Positions 33,827-40,865 of a stretch of DNA of 64,000 bases are shown here, in pieces. A program made the translations under genes and the position numbers. Every line of letters starts with the position of its first letter. Positions within the stretch are counted from its first letter, which is position 1. Under the pieces are notes generated by a model. The model was not told the origin of the DNA. It searched no databases and saw nothing but the letters and a program-made list of their open reading frames with translations. The stretch is from UBA4615 sp046046245. GTDB taxonomy: Bacteria > Pseudomonadota > Gammaproteobacteria > Burkholderiales > Burkholderiaceae_E. The stretch is from positions 8,839 to 72,838 of the forward strand of contig JBJOKE010000066.1 in NCBI GenBank assembly GCA_046046245.1. The letters are read 5' to 3'.

Positions 33827-33860
33827 TTTCCTTTCTCCTTGCGAGTACGATTCCTAAGCT

Positions 33861-33880
33861 CCGGGGCCAACCGGCCCCGG
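33861..33880. repeat. Perfect GC hairpin between two small T3SS genes
   Basis: CCGGGGCC-AACC-GGCCCCGG is an 8-bp perfect stem with a 4-nt loop in the 64-bp gap between the 68-residue and 105-residue genes. It is probably an RNA stability or processing element; no U-tract follows. Confidence 0.6.
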
Positions 33881-33890
33881 ATCGCTTCAG

Positions 33891-34097
33891 TTACTGGAAG
33901 GCGCTCTTCACGGCGTCCGTCCCCGCCTTGTTGGTACCCGAGACGGCATTCATGGCGCCTTCCGTGTTCTTGTTCATCGTGTCGGCCATCATCGACACGG
34001 TCTGCGACTGCTGGTTGATTGCCGCGGCACCCATCTGCAGCGCCATTTGATCCGCCGCCAGGGCGCCCATGAAACCGAGTGCAGGACCAGACATCAT
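33891..34097 (-). CDS. 68-residue helical protein, candidate Hrp pilin/needle subunit
   Basis: This 68-residue protein is rich in Ala, Met, Asn and Gln, has no Cys, and is predicted all-helical by pattern: 'GALAADQMALQMGAAAINQQSQTVSMMADTMNKNTEG', ending 'AGTDAVKSAF'. It is the size of Erwinia-type HrpA pilins (about 65-70 residues) and lies in the hrpA-hrpZ interval before sctI. AGGAGA is 8 bp before the first of two adjacent ATGs (34097 and 34094). Either this protein or the 74-residue neighbour should be the filament subunit SctF/HrpA; I cannot decide from sequence alone. Confidence 0.65.
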   Translation of the reverse strand: MMSGPALGFMGALAADQMALQMGAAAINQQSQTVSMMADTMNKNTEGAMNAVSGTNKAGTDAVKSAFQ

Positions 34098-34116
34098 TTC
34101 GAGTTCTCCTCATGAA

Positions 34117-34134
34117 GCACCGGTCTCCCGGTGC
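34117..34134. repeat. Hairpin between the two smallest T3SS genes
   Basis: GCACCGG-TCTC-CCGGTGC is a 7-bp perfect stem with a 4-nt loop, just upstream of the ribosome binding site of the 68-residue gene. It is the third hairpin of this type within 700 bp, one following each small gene. Confidence 0.55.
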
Positions 34135-34210
34135 GAAATCGGCCACTGAGGGCCAGGGTGTCGCCCGCCCGGACCCCCCGGACGAGCCCTCCTCGAGTCC
34201 GCTACCCGGT

Positions 34211-34435
34211 TCAACCGTTACCGGACTTCTGGATTGCGCTCCGGGCGAGCTCGGCGACGGTCTTCACGCCGTCGATCCGAGCGCTCAGGATGATCTTGAA
34301 GTTCGTGTGCGCATCGTTCGCCGCCATCGTCACCGCGCTCGTCGCCTGCATCCGAGAGACGGCGCCGTTGACGACCGAAGCAGTGCTTTCGAACGATTGA
34401 CGCAACAGAGACAGCGCGCCGCCTGTCGTATCCAT
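34211..34435 (-). CDS. 74-residue helical protein, first gene of the T3SS operon (needle/pilin candidate)
   Basis: A 74-residue protein with no Cys and no signal peptide: a first helix 'ALSLLRQSFESTASVVNGAVSRMQ' and a second 'NFKIILSARIDGVKTVAELARSAIQ'. The two-helix hairpin outline and size fit SctF needle or HrpA pilin subunits, and the C-terminal helix also recalls SctI rods. GGAGGAG is 4-5 bp before ATG 34435, the strongest ribosome binding site of the operon. A hrp box ends 38 bp upstream. As first gene of a 15-gene operon it holds the place of hrpA. Confidence 0.68.
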   Translation of the reverse strand: MDTTGGALSLLRQSFESTASVVNGAVSRMQATSAVTMAANDAHTNFKIILSARIDGVKTVAELARSAIQKSGNG

Positions 34436-34472
34436 TCCGCTCCTCCTGATCCGTGATCGATCCACACGGCGA

Positions 34473-34500
34473 TGAGTGCCCCGCGGCGAGGGTTGGTTCC
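34473..34500 (-). promoter_or_regulatory. HrpL-type promoter (hrp box) of the main T3SS operon
   Basis: Minus strand: GGAACC (34500-34495), 15-nt spacer, GCACTCA (34479-34473). There is one mismatch to GGAACC-N15/16-CCACNNA. It is 38 bp upstream of the first ATG of the operon that runs from the 74-residue gene to sctT. Confidence 0.85.
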
Positions 34501-34515
34501 AAGCGGGATGCGGAT

Positions 34516-34543
34516 GGAACGCGTCCACGGATCCGCACACTCA
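34516..34543 (+). promoter_or_regulatory. HrpL-type promoter (hrp box) of the GNAT-sctU operon
   Basis: GGAACG (34516-34521), 15-nt spacer, ACACTCA (34537-34543). There are two mismatches to consensus. It lies 26 bp upstream of ATG 34570 and back-to-back with the main T3SS operon promoter. Confidence 0.75.
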
Positions 34544-34569
34544 GCATCGCCGCCGCAACGGAGTCACGG

Positions 34570-35184
34570 ATGAACATCGATACGCCCCGCCTGAAGCTTC
34601 GCCCCTTCCGTCACGACGATGCCGAAGATGTGGTCCGGTTGTCGTCCCTCGACCGGCTCTTCATGTTCATGCCCTACAACGTGCGCTATCGGGACGTCGA
34701 TGCCGCACGCCTTGCGATCGAGGAATGGCGCGAAGCCGAAGCGCGGGATCCCGGTTTCGGCGTCTGGCGCATCGCGACCCATGACGACCGGCTCGTCGGC
34801 TCGACGTTCCTCGGGTTGTGCCCGAGGCAGGTCGGGCATTTCGGCGGGGTGTGCCTGCCGGAGTTCTGGGGGCGGGGCATCGCCTTCGAGGCCTGCGCGG
34901 CCCTGATCGAGCATGGCTTTCGTCTCGGACTGATCGGCACGATCAGCTTCTCCCATCAACACAACGCGTCGGCGCATTCGGTGCTGAAGGTCTGCGGCTT
35001 CGTCGAGCGCTCCGTCGTGCAGTACGGCGACCTTCCGGTCAGTTGCTTCTCCGTCTCCCGGCGCGCCTGGGCGGCGCGGGCGGACCTGCTCATCGGGCAG
35101 GGACTCGCCGTCCGGCCTCGGACCCTGCTGCGGCAACTTCGACGCCTGGACGCAGCCCGACCCGACGCCTCGGGTCAGACCTGA
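34570..35184 (+). CDS. GNAT-family N-acetyltransferase coupled to sctU
   Basis: A 204-residue RimJ/RimL-like acetyltransferase: 'DTPRLKLRPFRHDDAEDVVRL' start, central 'VGSTFLGLCPRQVGHFGGVCLPEFWGRGIAFEACAALIEHGF' (acetyl-CoA pyrophosphate loop region, although the usual Q/R-x-x-G-x-G/A is relaxed to W-G-R-G-I-A), and 'NASAHSVLKVCGFVE' near residue 140. About 50 extra residues follow the GNAT fold. It is the first gene after a hrp box and ends 3 bp before sctU. It could modify a T3SS component or host target, or be metabolic; nothing in the sequence decides. Confidence 0.88.
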   Translation: MNIDTPRLKLRPFRHDDAEDVVRLSSLDRLFMFMPYNVRYRDVDAARLAIEEWREAEARDPGFGVWRIATHDDRLVGSTFLGLCPRQVGHFGGVCLPEFWGRGIAFEACAALIEHGFRLGLIGTISFSHQHNASAHSVLKVCGFVERSVVQYGDLPVSCFSVSRRAWAARADLLIGQGLAVRPRTLLRQLRRLDAARPDASGQT

Positions 35185-35187
35185 ACA

Positions 35188-36270
35188 GTGGGAGAGAAGA
35201 CCGAGCAACCCACCGCGAGGCGTCTGCGGGAGGCGCGGCGCGACGGCAAGGTCCCTCACAGTCAGGAGCTGGCGGGGTCGGTCGCGTCACTCGCGGTGTT
35301 CGGCGTCGTCTACGGACTCGCGTGGTTCTGGTGGGACGACGCCATGACCCGGGTGCGATCGGTCATCCAGCACTGGGCGCGCGCCCCGGATGCCACGGGC
35401 GCCTCCGAGTTCATGTTCGTCACGGGTCTCGCGGTGACAGCGTTCGCCGCCCTGTTGTGTTCGATCGGTGGCGTGCTGGCCATCCTGGCGGGTGCGCTTC
35501 AGACGGGCGGGGCGTTCTCGTCCAAGCCGCTGAGCCCCGATCCATCGAAGCTGAACCCCATCTCGGGGCTGAAGCGGATCTTTTCGCTGCGAACCGTCGC
35601 CGTCGCCGTCGCCGTCGCGCTGAAGCTGGGGGTGGTCTATGCGGTCACCGACTCCACGCTGGAGGAGGCGCGGAGATCGCTGGGGAGTTATCTGCTGCTC
35701 ACGGGGCCCGCCATGATGGCCGCCATCGCGAAGCCGGTCGCGACACTGACCTCAGGCGTGCTGGTCGCAGCGTTCGGGCTCGGGCTGGCGGACCTCCTGG
35801 TGCAACGCTACATGCACATCGAGGACATGAAGATGGACCAGCACGAGGTCAAGGAGGACTTCAAGACGACGGAGGGCGACCCGCTCGTCAAGTCTCGACG
35901 TCGGTCGATCGGTTGGTCGGACATCTTCGATGGGCCGGAGGGCGCCGTGAAGCGCTCGACGGTGATCGTCACCAATCCCACTCATCTGTGCGTCGGCTTG
36001 CGCTACGACGCTCGGGACGAGACTCCCGTTCCCGTGGTCACGCTGCTGGCCGCCGACGACGCGGCGGCTCGGGTCCGCCAGCTGGCGGCCCGGGAAGGCA
36101 TTCCGACCGTCGAATGGGTCTGGCTCGCACGTCGCCTTCACGCCGAGGCAACGGTCGACGCACCGATCCCCGATGCGCTGTTCGGTCCGGTGGCGGACGT
36201 GCTCGCCTGGCTCGTCGCTCGTGCCGATGGATCGGACCGGCCCTGGCAGTCGCCGACCGGACCGGACTGA
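35188..36270 (+). CDS. sctU: T3SS substrate-specificity switch protein SctU (HrcU)
   Basis: A 360-residue FlhB/SctU protein. It starts with the family signature 'GEKTEQPTARRLREARRDGKVPHSQEL', has four membrane segments to about residue 205, then the linker 'DMKMDQHEVKEDFKTTEGDP'. The autocleavage motif NPTH is at 263-266 and intact. GTG start at 35188, 3 bp after the GNAT gene. It is split away from sctRVST and transcribed in the opposite direction. Confidence 0.97.
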   Translation: MGEKTEQPTARRLREARRDGKVPHSQELAGSVASLAVFGVVYGLAWFWWDDAMTRVRSVIQHWARAPDATGASEFMFVTGLAVTAFAALLCSIGGVLAILAGALQTGGAFSSKPLSPDPSKLNPISGLKRIFSLRTVAVAVAVALKLGVVYAVTDSTLEEARRSLGSYLLLTGPAMMAAIAKPVATLTSGVLVAAFGLGLADLLVQRYMHIEDMKMDQHEVKEDFKTTEGDPLVKSRRRSIGWSDIFDGPEGAVKRSTVIVTNPTHLCVGLRYDARDETPVPVVTLLAADDAAARVRQLAAREGIPTVEWVWLARRLHAEATVDAPIPDALFGPVADVLAWLVARADGSDRPWQSPTGPD

Positions 36271-36280
36271 AGCGAGGGAC

Positions 36281-37492
36281 TCATGCCCCGGTCCGTCGCC
36301 AGGCGCGGAGCGAGGCGACCGCGCGGTCGGCGTGGCTCAGCAGGACGTGGTCGACCGGTTGAAGGAGGCGAACCGCGCTCTCGTGCCGGATCCGTCGCGT
36401 CATCGCGGTCTCCTTGCGGCCCCCGAGATCGGCGCGTGCCGTCTCGAGGTATCCCGTGGAGGCCCGTGCGACGGCGAACGCACTGCCGTCGACCACACGC
36501 GACCGCTCGACGAACGCCGAGGCGATGCGGTTCGAGACGTCGGCCGGACGAGCGAGTCGATGATCCGGACGGCCCCCCTCGCCGCCCGGCGCGCCACGCG
36601 GGTCGATCGCCGCTCGTTCCGGACGCCTGGGCACGGGATGATCGCGGCGGTCGACCTCCAGCGGGGCGGCGCGACCGGGCCGGTGCATCGGATCGAGGTA
36701 GCCGGGTCGATCTCGGCGGATCCCGCCCACCGACAGCGCCGTGCCATTCACCACGAATCTGCCTGGCGAGTCAGGCGGGTCGACTCGAGAGGCGATCCGG
36801 TGAGCCAACGAGGTCGCCTCGTGCGCGACCCGCCCCGCCGACCTGCGCAGCGCGAGATCGCGCTTGCCAGGCCGCAACTCGCCGGAGCCTTCCACCAGCA
36901 TCTTCATCTCGAAGATGCGCGCATCCATGAGCCGCAGGAGGGACACGGCCGACTCCTCGCCCGCTCGCGCAGGCGGCAGCGGGCTGGAGGCGTCGAACAG
37001 CGTATCGATGCCCTGCACGTACGCGGCGATGAGGCGCGCCCAGCCGCCCTCGTCGTGCCCGGCGTGCCGGGCGTCGGCCGAGCACATGGCTGCCGCGAGT
37101 GCAGCGACGCGCGTCAGATGCGTGACGGCGGCGTTCCCTGCCGAATCGGCACGGGGGGTGGCGATCCTCCGGTCGGCCTCGGCGCGATCGGAGCGCCAGG
37201 ATCGTCCAGGCGCGCCGCCGGTCCCCGCCGTCCCCGCGAACGCACCGGGACCCGGACGCTGCTTCGACCTTCCCTGGATGGAGAACCCGCCCGCGCCGCC
37301 GAGCCTGAGGCGATCGGCGAGCAGGTCCCGACCCGCCCCCGCGACGGACTCGGCGAACGGATCCGGACTGCCCGGCGCCAGCGCGGCCGGATCCCGGACC
37401 ACGGGCGCCTGCGCCGGACCCGCTCGCGCTCCCGGCACCGGGCGACGGGCCAGTCCCGTCGGAGGGAGGGTTCGGACGGCGCTCAGTGCCAA
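36281..37492 (-). CDS. Unrecognised 403-residue protein, probable T3SS substrate
   Basis: No family is recognised. The first about 115 residues are Pro/Gly/Ala/Arg-rich and disordered, like a T3SS export signal plus linker. A helical region follows (about 120-235, 'AVTHLTRVAALAAAMCSADARHA', 'WARLIAAYVQGIDTLFD', 'SAVSLLRLMDARIFEMKMLVEGSGELRPGKRDLALR'). An Arg-rich mixed tail completes it. The start is TTG 37492 with GGAG five bases upstream; the call of the start is uncertain. It lies 58 bp after the lipoprotein gene and should share its hrp box. A translocator, gatekeeper (SctW) or helper role is possible, since none of those is otherwise found. Confidence 0.6.
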   Translation of the reverse strand: MALSAVRTLPPTGLARRPVPGARAGPAQAPVVRDPAALAPGSPDPFAESVAGAGRDLLADRLRLGGAGGFSIQGRSKQRPGPGAFAGTAGTGGAPGRSWRSDRAEADRRIATPRADSAGNAAVTHLTRVAALAAAMCSADARHAGHDEGGWARLIAAYVQGIDTLFDASSPLPPARAGEESAVSLLRLMDARIFEMKMLVEGSGELRPGKRDLALRRSAGRVAHEATSLAHRIASRVDPPDSPGRFVVNGTALSVGGIRRDRPGYLDPMHRPGRAAPLEVDRRDHPVPRRPERAAIDPRGAPGGEGGRPDHRLARPADVSNRIASAFVERSRVVDGSAFAVARASTGYLETARADLGGRKETAMTRRIRHESAVRLLQPVDHVLLSHADRAVASLRAWRRTGA

Positions 37493-37550
37493 GGGGACTC
37501 CATCCGCTCGTCGACGGGAGCGCCACGACGCGCACCCTGCGGCGCGCTGC

Positions 37551-38084
37551 TCACCAAGGCTGCGTCACCCCGACCCGCAGCCGCGACGAAGCGGGCGTCT
37601 CGCTGCCGGCCGGCGACGACGTCCCACCCGATCCGGTAGCCAGCGAGGCGGAGATCGGTACCCGATGACCCCGGGTGAACATGCACTGCACGTAGGCATT
37701 GTCGAACCGCGTCTGGACCGGCGACCTCGCATCGAGCCCCGCCACGCCCGCGCCGATTCCGCCGGTGACGGCCCCCACCGCCGCACCGATCCTCGCACCC
37801 CGCGACCCGTCGATCACGGCCCCGGCGAGCCCGAAGAGGCCCATCGCCCCGATCACGCTCGATGCGAGGTTCGTGATGGCCGCGGCCTCGGGAGAGACGC
37901 CGCCGAGCCGGTCCAGCGCGAAGGCGCGGCAGAACTCGTCGTCGACCTGGAAGTGGGCCAGCGACCGCCCCTGCGCCGGCATCACGAGCGCGACCGGGCC
38001 CGGCGCGACCCCGGTACAGCCGACCAGGGCAGGGATCAATGCGGCGAGGGCACGCATCGCTCGGGGACCACGTCGTCTCGTCAT
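37551..38084 (-). CDS. Glycine-zipper lipoprotein under a hrp box
   Basis: A 177-residue protein with a short signal ending in a lipobox (ALVGC at about 19-23, from the inner Met shorter). The central segment is typical of glycine-zipper outer-membrane lipoproteins: 'GLFGLAGAVIDGSRGARIGAAVGAVTGGIGAGVAG'. It resembles neither HrpT nor other known T3SS pilotins closely, but a small lipoprotein under HrpL control could be the secretin pilot or an envelope-stress partner. ATG 38084 is used; ATG 38057 would still leave a complete signal. A hrp box lies 55 bp upstream. Confidence 0.82.
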   Translation of the reverse strand: MTRRRGPRAMRALAALIPALVGCTGVAPGPVALVMPAQGRSLAHFQVDDEFCRAFALDRLGGVSPEAAAITNLASSVIGAMGLFGLAGAVIDGSRGARIGAAVGAVTGGIGAGVAGLDARSPVQTRFDNAYVQCMFTRGHRVPISASLATGSGGTSSPAGSETPASSRLRVGVTQPW

Positions 38085-38139
38085 CGAAGGCTCGCTCCAG
38101 GGGTGACGCAGGCGAGGCGACGGCGCCCGCGCGCTCGCG

Positions 38140-38168
38140 TGAGTGTGCGCGAGGGGCCGCGCGGTTCC
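38140..38168 (-). promoter_or_regulatory. HrpL-type promoter (hrp box) for the lipoprotein operon
   Basis: Minus strand: GGAACC (38168-38163), 16-nt spacer, ACACTCA (38146-38140). There is one mismatch to consensus. It lies in the gap just beyond the SDR gene and 55 bp before ATG 38084. Confidence 0.83.
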
Positions 38169-38177
38169 CGATGTCAG

Positions 38178-38939
38178 TCAGAACTGGATGCCGCGCGACG
38201 CGCTGCCGTCCACGACCAGGTGCGCGCCGCTCACGAAGCCCGCCGCCCCGCTCGCCAGGAACAGCACCGCGTTCGCGACTTCCTCGGGGCGGGCGAGCCG
38301 TCCGCTCGGGTGGGCTCGAAGGGTCGCCGCGAACCCGTCCGGCTGCTCGCGCTCGACGCGCGCCCAGACGCCGTCGGGCGAGTACGTCGCACCGGGAGAT
38401 ACGCAGTTGGCTCGGATGCCACGAGCGGCGAGCGTGGCCGCGAGGCTCTGCGTGTAGTGCACCAGCGCCGCCTTCAGCGATCCGTAGGGGCCGCCGGACG
38501 TGTCGATCTCGCGCGCCAGGACGCTCCCGATCGTCACGATCGCCGCGCGCGGGCTCGCGGCGAGCCATGGCTCGGCGGCACGGATCAGGCGGACAGCACC
38601 GAGCAGGTCCGTCTCGAAGCTCCGGCGCCACTCGCTCTCGTCGGCACCCATGGTCATGGCGCTGACGTTCGCGACCACCACGTCCACGCCACCGAACGCG
38701 GTGGCAGCCTGATCGACCCAGGCGCGGACACCCTCCCCATCCGCCACGTCGCAGCACGCGCCCTGGATCCGGCCGCCTTCGCCCGCGAGGTCCGCGACCG
38801 TACGCGAGACCTCGGCACCGTCCCGCGCGCAGATCGACACGTTCGCACGCTCCGCCGCGAACGCCCGTGCGATCGCGCGTCCGATGCCCCGGGTACCGCC
38901 CGAGACGAGCACCTTCGCACCCTGCAATCCCAGTTCCAT
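38178..38939 (-). CDS. Short-chain dehydrogenase/reductase (SDR) in an effector operon
   Basis: A 253-residue classical SDR: NAD(P)-binding 'VSGGTRGIGRA' at 11-21, 'VANVSA' in place of the usual NNAG, catalytic Ser in 'IVTIGSV', Tyr-x-x-x-Lys in 'YGSLK', and 'GIRANCVSPG'. The NNAG change is notable because the Asn normally helps the proton relay. GGGAGG precedes ATG by 4 bp. It lies 48 bp after the 439-residue candidate effector and should be read from the same hrp box. The substrate is unknown. Confidence 0.9.
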   Translation of the reverse strand: MELGLQGAKVLVSGGTRGIGRAIARAFAAERANVSICARDGAEVSRTVADLAGEGGRIQGACCDVADGEGVRAWVDQAATAFGGVDVVVANVSAMTMGADESEWRRSFETDLLGAVRLIRAAEPWLAASPRAAIVTIGSVLAREIDTSGGPYGSLKAALVHYTQSLAATLAARGIRANCVSPGATYSPDGVWARVEREQPDGFAATLRAHPSGRLARPEEVANAVLFLASGAAGFVSGAHLVVDGSASRGIQF

Positions 38940-38987
38940 CCGCCCCTCCCGCCGCTCCCCGGAGACGGCCCGCCTTCGCCCGCCCGC

Positions 38988-40307
38988 TCACAGTCGCGCG
39001 CGTGGACCCTCGGGCGGATGACCGACGACCACCCGCGCCTTCGCGCCTTCCCCGACCTGCATCCGATCGCATTCGGCCTTCGAATACGTGACGCCCACCC
39101 TGACCGCGGCCCCATCCAGCGAGAGCCCCTTCGGCGGGGCACTGAACTGGAGCGCCGACCAGCCGTCGGGCAGTCCGCCGACCGCCGTCAGGCGCTTGCC
39201 CGGCTCCAGCCCGAGCGCGGCCGGGCTCGTCGTGCGCGTCGCCGGCACCTGCCAATCCGGGCTCTGCCCCCAGCGCTCCCCGAGGTGCAGGAAGGCGAGC
39301 TGCTGCCCCCGGACGGGCTGCTCGTCGGCGAAGGCTCGATCGAGCGGCACCGCCTGCCGCCCGACCGGCACGGACGCGAGCGCCTCCAGGTCGATGCATG
39401 CGAACGGCGCGAGCGCGGCCAGGCTCTGGTCGGTCGTGTGCGCCTCGGGGAACTTCAGCGCTTGCCCGGCGAGCGCGTCGTGTGCCACCTGACTGGCCGT
39501 GAAGCAGGTGCCGTAGGCCGTGCGCCCGTTCGCCAGCCCCTCCTTGACACCCGGCCAGGTCGGCGACGGCGCGTACACGTGATCCCCGACGCGCGCCTTC
39601 AGCGCGGCGGTGATGTGCGGCAGCGACTGCGGGCGGTCGCAGGAGAAGACGTTCACGGATGGCAGCCCGGCGAGCTTCATCGACTCGACGACCGGGGCGA
39701 CCTTGTCGGCATGATCGGCCGCGGTGTCGAAGCCCTCGTAGAAGCGGCCGGTGAAGGTGCCGGTGCGCCGGCCGTCCCGTGCCACGTCGGGCAGGCTCTC
39801 CTGGTGCAGGAACGCCACGCGAAGGGTCCCGCCGGGCTCGCGCCACGCGGCGCCGAGCGCGATGTGCGCGACCCGTCCCCCGCCGTAGGCAGCGGCGAAG
39901 CGCATCACCATCTCGACACCGGCGGCAGAACCGCTGGCGCTCGTCGCCCGATCGATCGCGCCCGCGAGGCGTCCCACCCAGGCGTGCCCCGCATCACCCT
40001 CGGACTTCAGGGCCTCGTTCAGCGACCGTTCGGCCGCGAGCGCACCCCGCAGCTCGACCGCGTCCGGCGCACGCCACCGGCCGGTCGCCCCGGAGGCGAG
40101 CGGCGACGCGACCCCGGTCCGCAGGTCACCCGGGAGGAAACGGGACGATCCGGGCCCCGGGTCGCTCCCCAGCACACGGGCACGAAGGCGAAACCGGCCC
40201 GGTGCGGGACCATCCGGCCCCGTCGGACGGTGCAGCGGAGCGGCCTGTACGCGGCCGGGAGGCAGGCCGCGCGCACCGGCGCCCGCAGGCGCTCCGATGC
40301 CGGTCAT
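38988..40307 (-). CDS. Unrecognised 439-residue candidate T3SS effector
   Basis: No family is recognised. Residues 1-90 are Gly/Pro/Arg-rich and disordered; the rest looks like one folded alpha/beta protein with well-defined strands ('TLRVAFLHQESL', 'PSVNVFSCDRPQSLP', 'GQQLAFLHLGERWG', 'GAAVRVGVTYS') and several Cys/His ('FSCDRP', 'GTCFTAS', 'FACIDLE'). ATG 40307 overlaps the stop of the CesT-like chaperone gene by four bases (ATGA), the classic chaperone-effector arrangement; the longer open frame upstream covers the chaperone. Regulation is by the hrp box at 40796. Confidence 0.72.
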   Translation of the reverse strand: MTGIGAPAGAGARGLPPGRVQAAPLHRPTGPDGPAPGRFRLRARVLGSDPGPGSSRFLPGDLRTGVASPLASGATGRWRAPDAVELRGALAAERSLNEALKSEGDAGHAWVGRLAGAIDRATSASGSAAGVEMVMRFAAAYGGGRVAHIALGAAWREPGGTLRVAFLHQESLPDVARDGRRTGTFTGRFYEGFDTAADHADKVAPVVESMKLAGLPSVNVFSCDRPQSLPHITAALKARVGDHVYAPSPTWPGVKEGLANGRTAYGTCFTASQVAHDALAGQALKFPEAHTTDQSLAALAPFACIDLEALASVPVGRQAVPLDRAFADEQPVRGQQLAFLHLGERWGQSPDWQVPATRTTSPAALGLEPGKRLTAVGGLPDGWSALQFSAPPKGLSLDGAAVRVGVTYSKAECDRMQVGEGAKARVVVGHPPEGPRARL

Positions 40308-40726
40308 GCCGCCGTCTCTCGCAGCGGCTCGAGCACTCGATCCATCCAGCCCTGCAGGCCGGCGATCTGGGTCGCGAGGAAGCTCGCGAGGTCGGCACCA
40401 CGCAGCGTGTCGAGCCCGCGGATCCGGACCAGCCACGCGGCGTGCGAGGTCACCGGGTGCAGCCCGAAGTGACCGAACGCCTCGGCGTCGGGCCGCAGAT
40501 TCGACCGGAGCATGGCCTCGTGCACACGCTCGCGCCGATCGCCGGAGATCGGCCCGAGATCGAAGTAGAGGAAGAGGGTGTCCGGCGTCGCATCGGCGTC
40601 GTGGAGCAAGCCCACGACGGTCTCGCCGAGCTCGAGATGCCGCGACTGCTCCAGACCCGCTCCGTCCGGCAATCCGAGTGCTTCGCACAACTCTCGCAAC
40701 ACGCGCTGGTAGCCTTCGACGCTCAC
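40304..40726 (-). CDS. CesT-like T3SS chaperone for the 439-residue protein
   Basis: A 140-residue acidic protein with the class I chaperone outline: N-terminal helix 'YQRVLRELCEALGLPD', strands 'ETVVGLLHDADATPDTLFLYFDLGPI', helix 'RRERVHEAMLRSNL', strands 'GHFGLHPVTSHAAWLVRIRGL', and final helix 'LASFLATQIAGLQGWMDRVLEPL'. It starts with GTG 40726, with GGAGG nine bases upstream, and its stop overlaps the downstream candidate effector. A hrp box lies 70 bp upstream. Confidence 0.85.
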   Translation of the reverse strand: MSVEGYQRVLRELCEALGLPDGAGLEQSRHLELGETVVGLLHDADATPDTLFLYFDLGPISGDRRERVHEAMLRSNLRPDAEAFGHFGLHPVTSHAAWLVRIRGLDTLRGADLASFLATQIAGLQGWMDRVLEPLRETAA

Positions 40727-40795
40727 GGGTCACTTCCTCCAACTGGGTGACGTCGGCTCGCGCCCACATGGCGCGACCGATCCGGTAACGCCTGC

Positions 40796-40823
40796 TGAGT
40801 GTCGGCCCGGGTGCGATGGTTCC
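40796..40823 (-). promoter_or_regulatory. HrpL-type promoter (hrp box) for chaperone-effector-SDR operon
   Basis: Minus strand: GGAACC (40823-40818), 15-nt spacer, ACACTCA (40802-40796). There is one mismatch to consensus. It is placed in the 139-bp gap between two large genes, 70 bp before the chaperone GTG. Confidence 0.83.
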
Positions 40824-40865
40824 CGCCCCCTGCCGCAGCGCGCGGATCCGCGCTGCCCTGCGGAT

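Noticed and set aside
34211..34435. Naming the 74-residue protein SctF outright.
   Set aside because: Size and helices fit a needle or pilin, but the 68-residue neighbour fits as well and neither shows a decisive motif.
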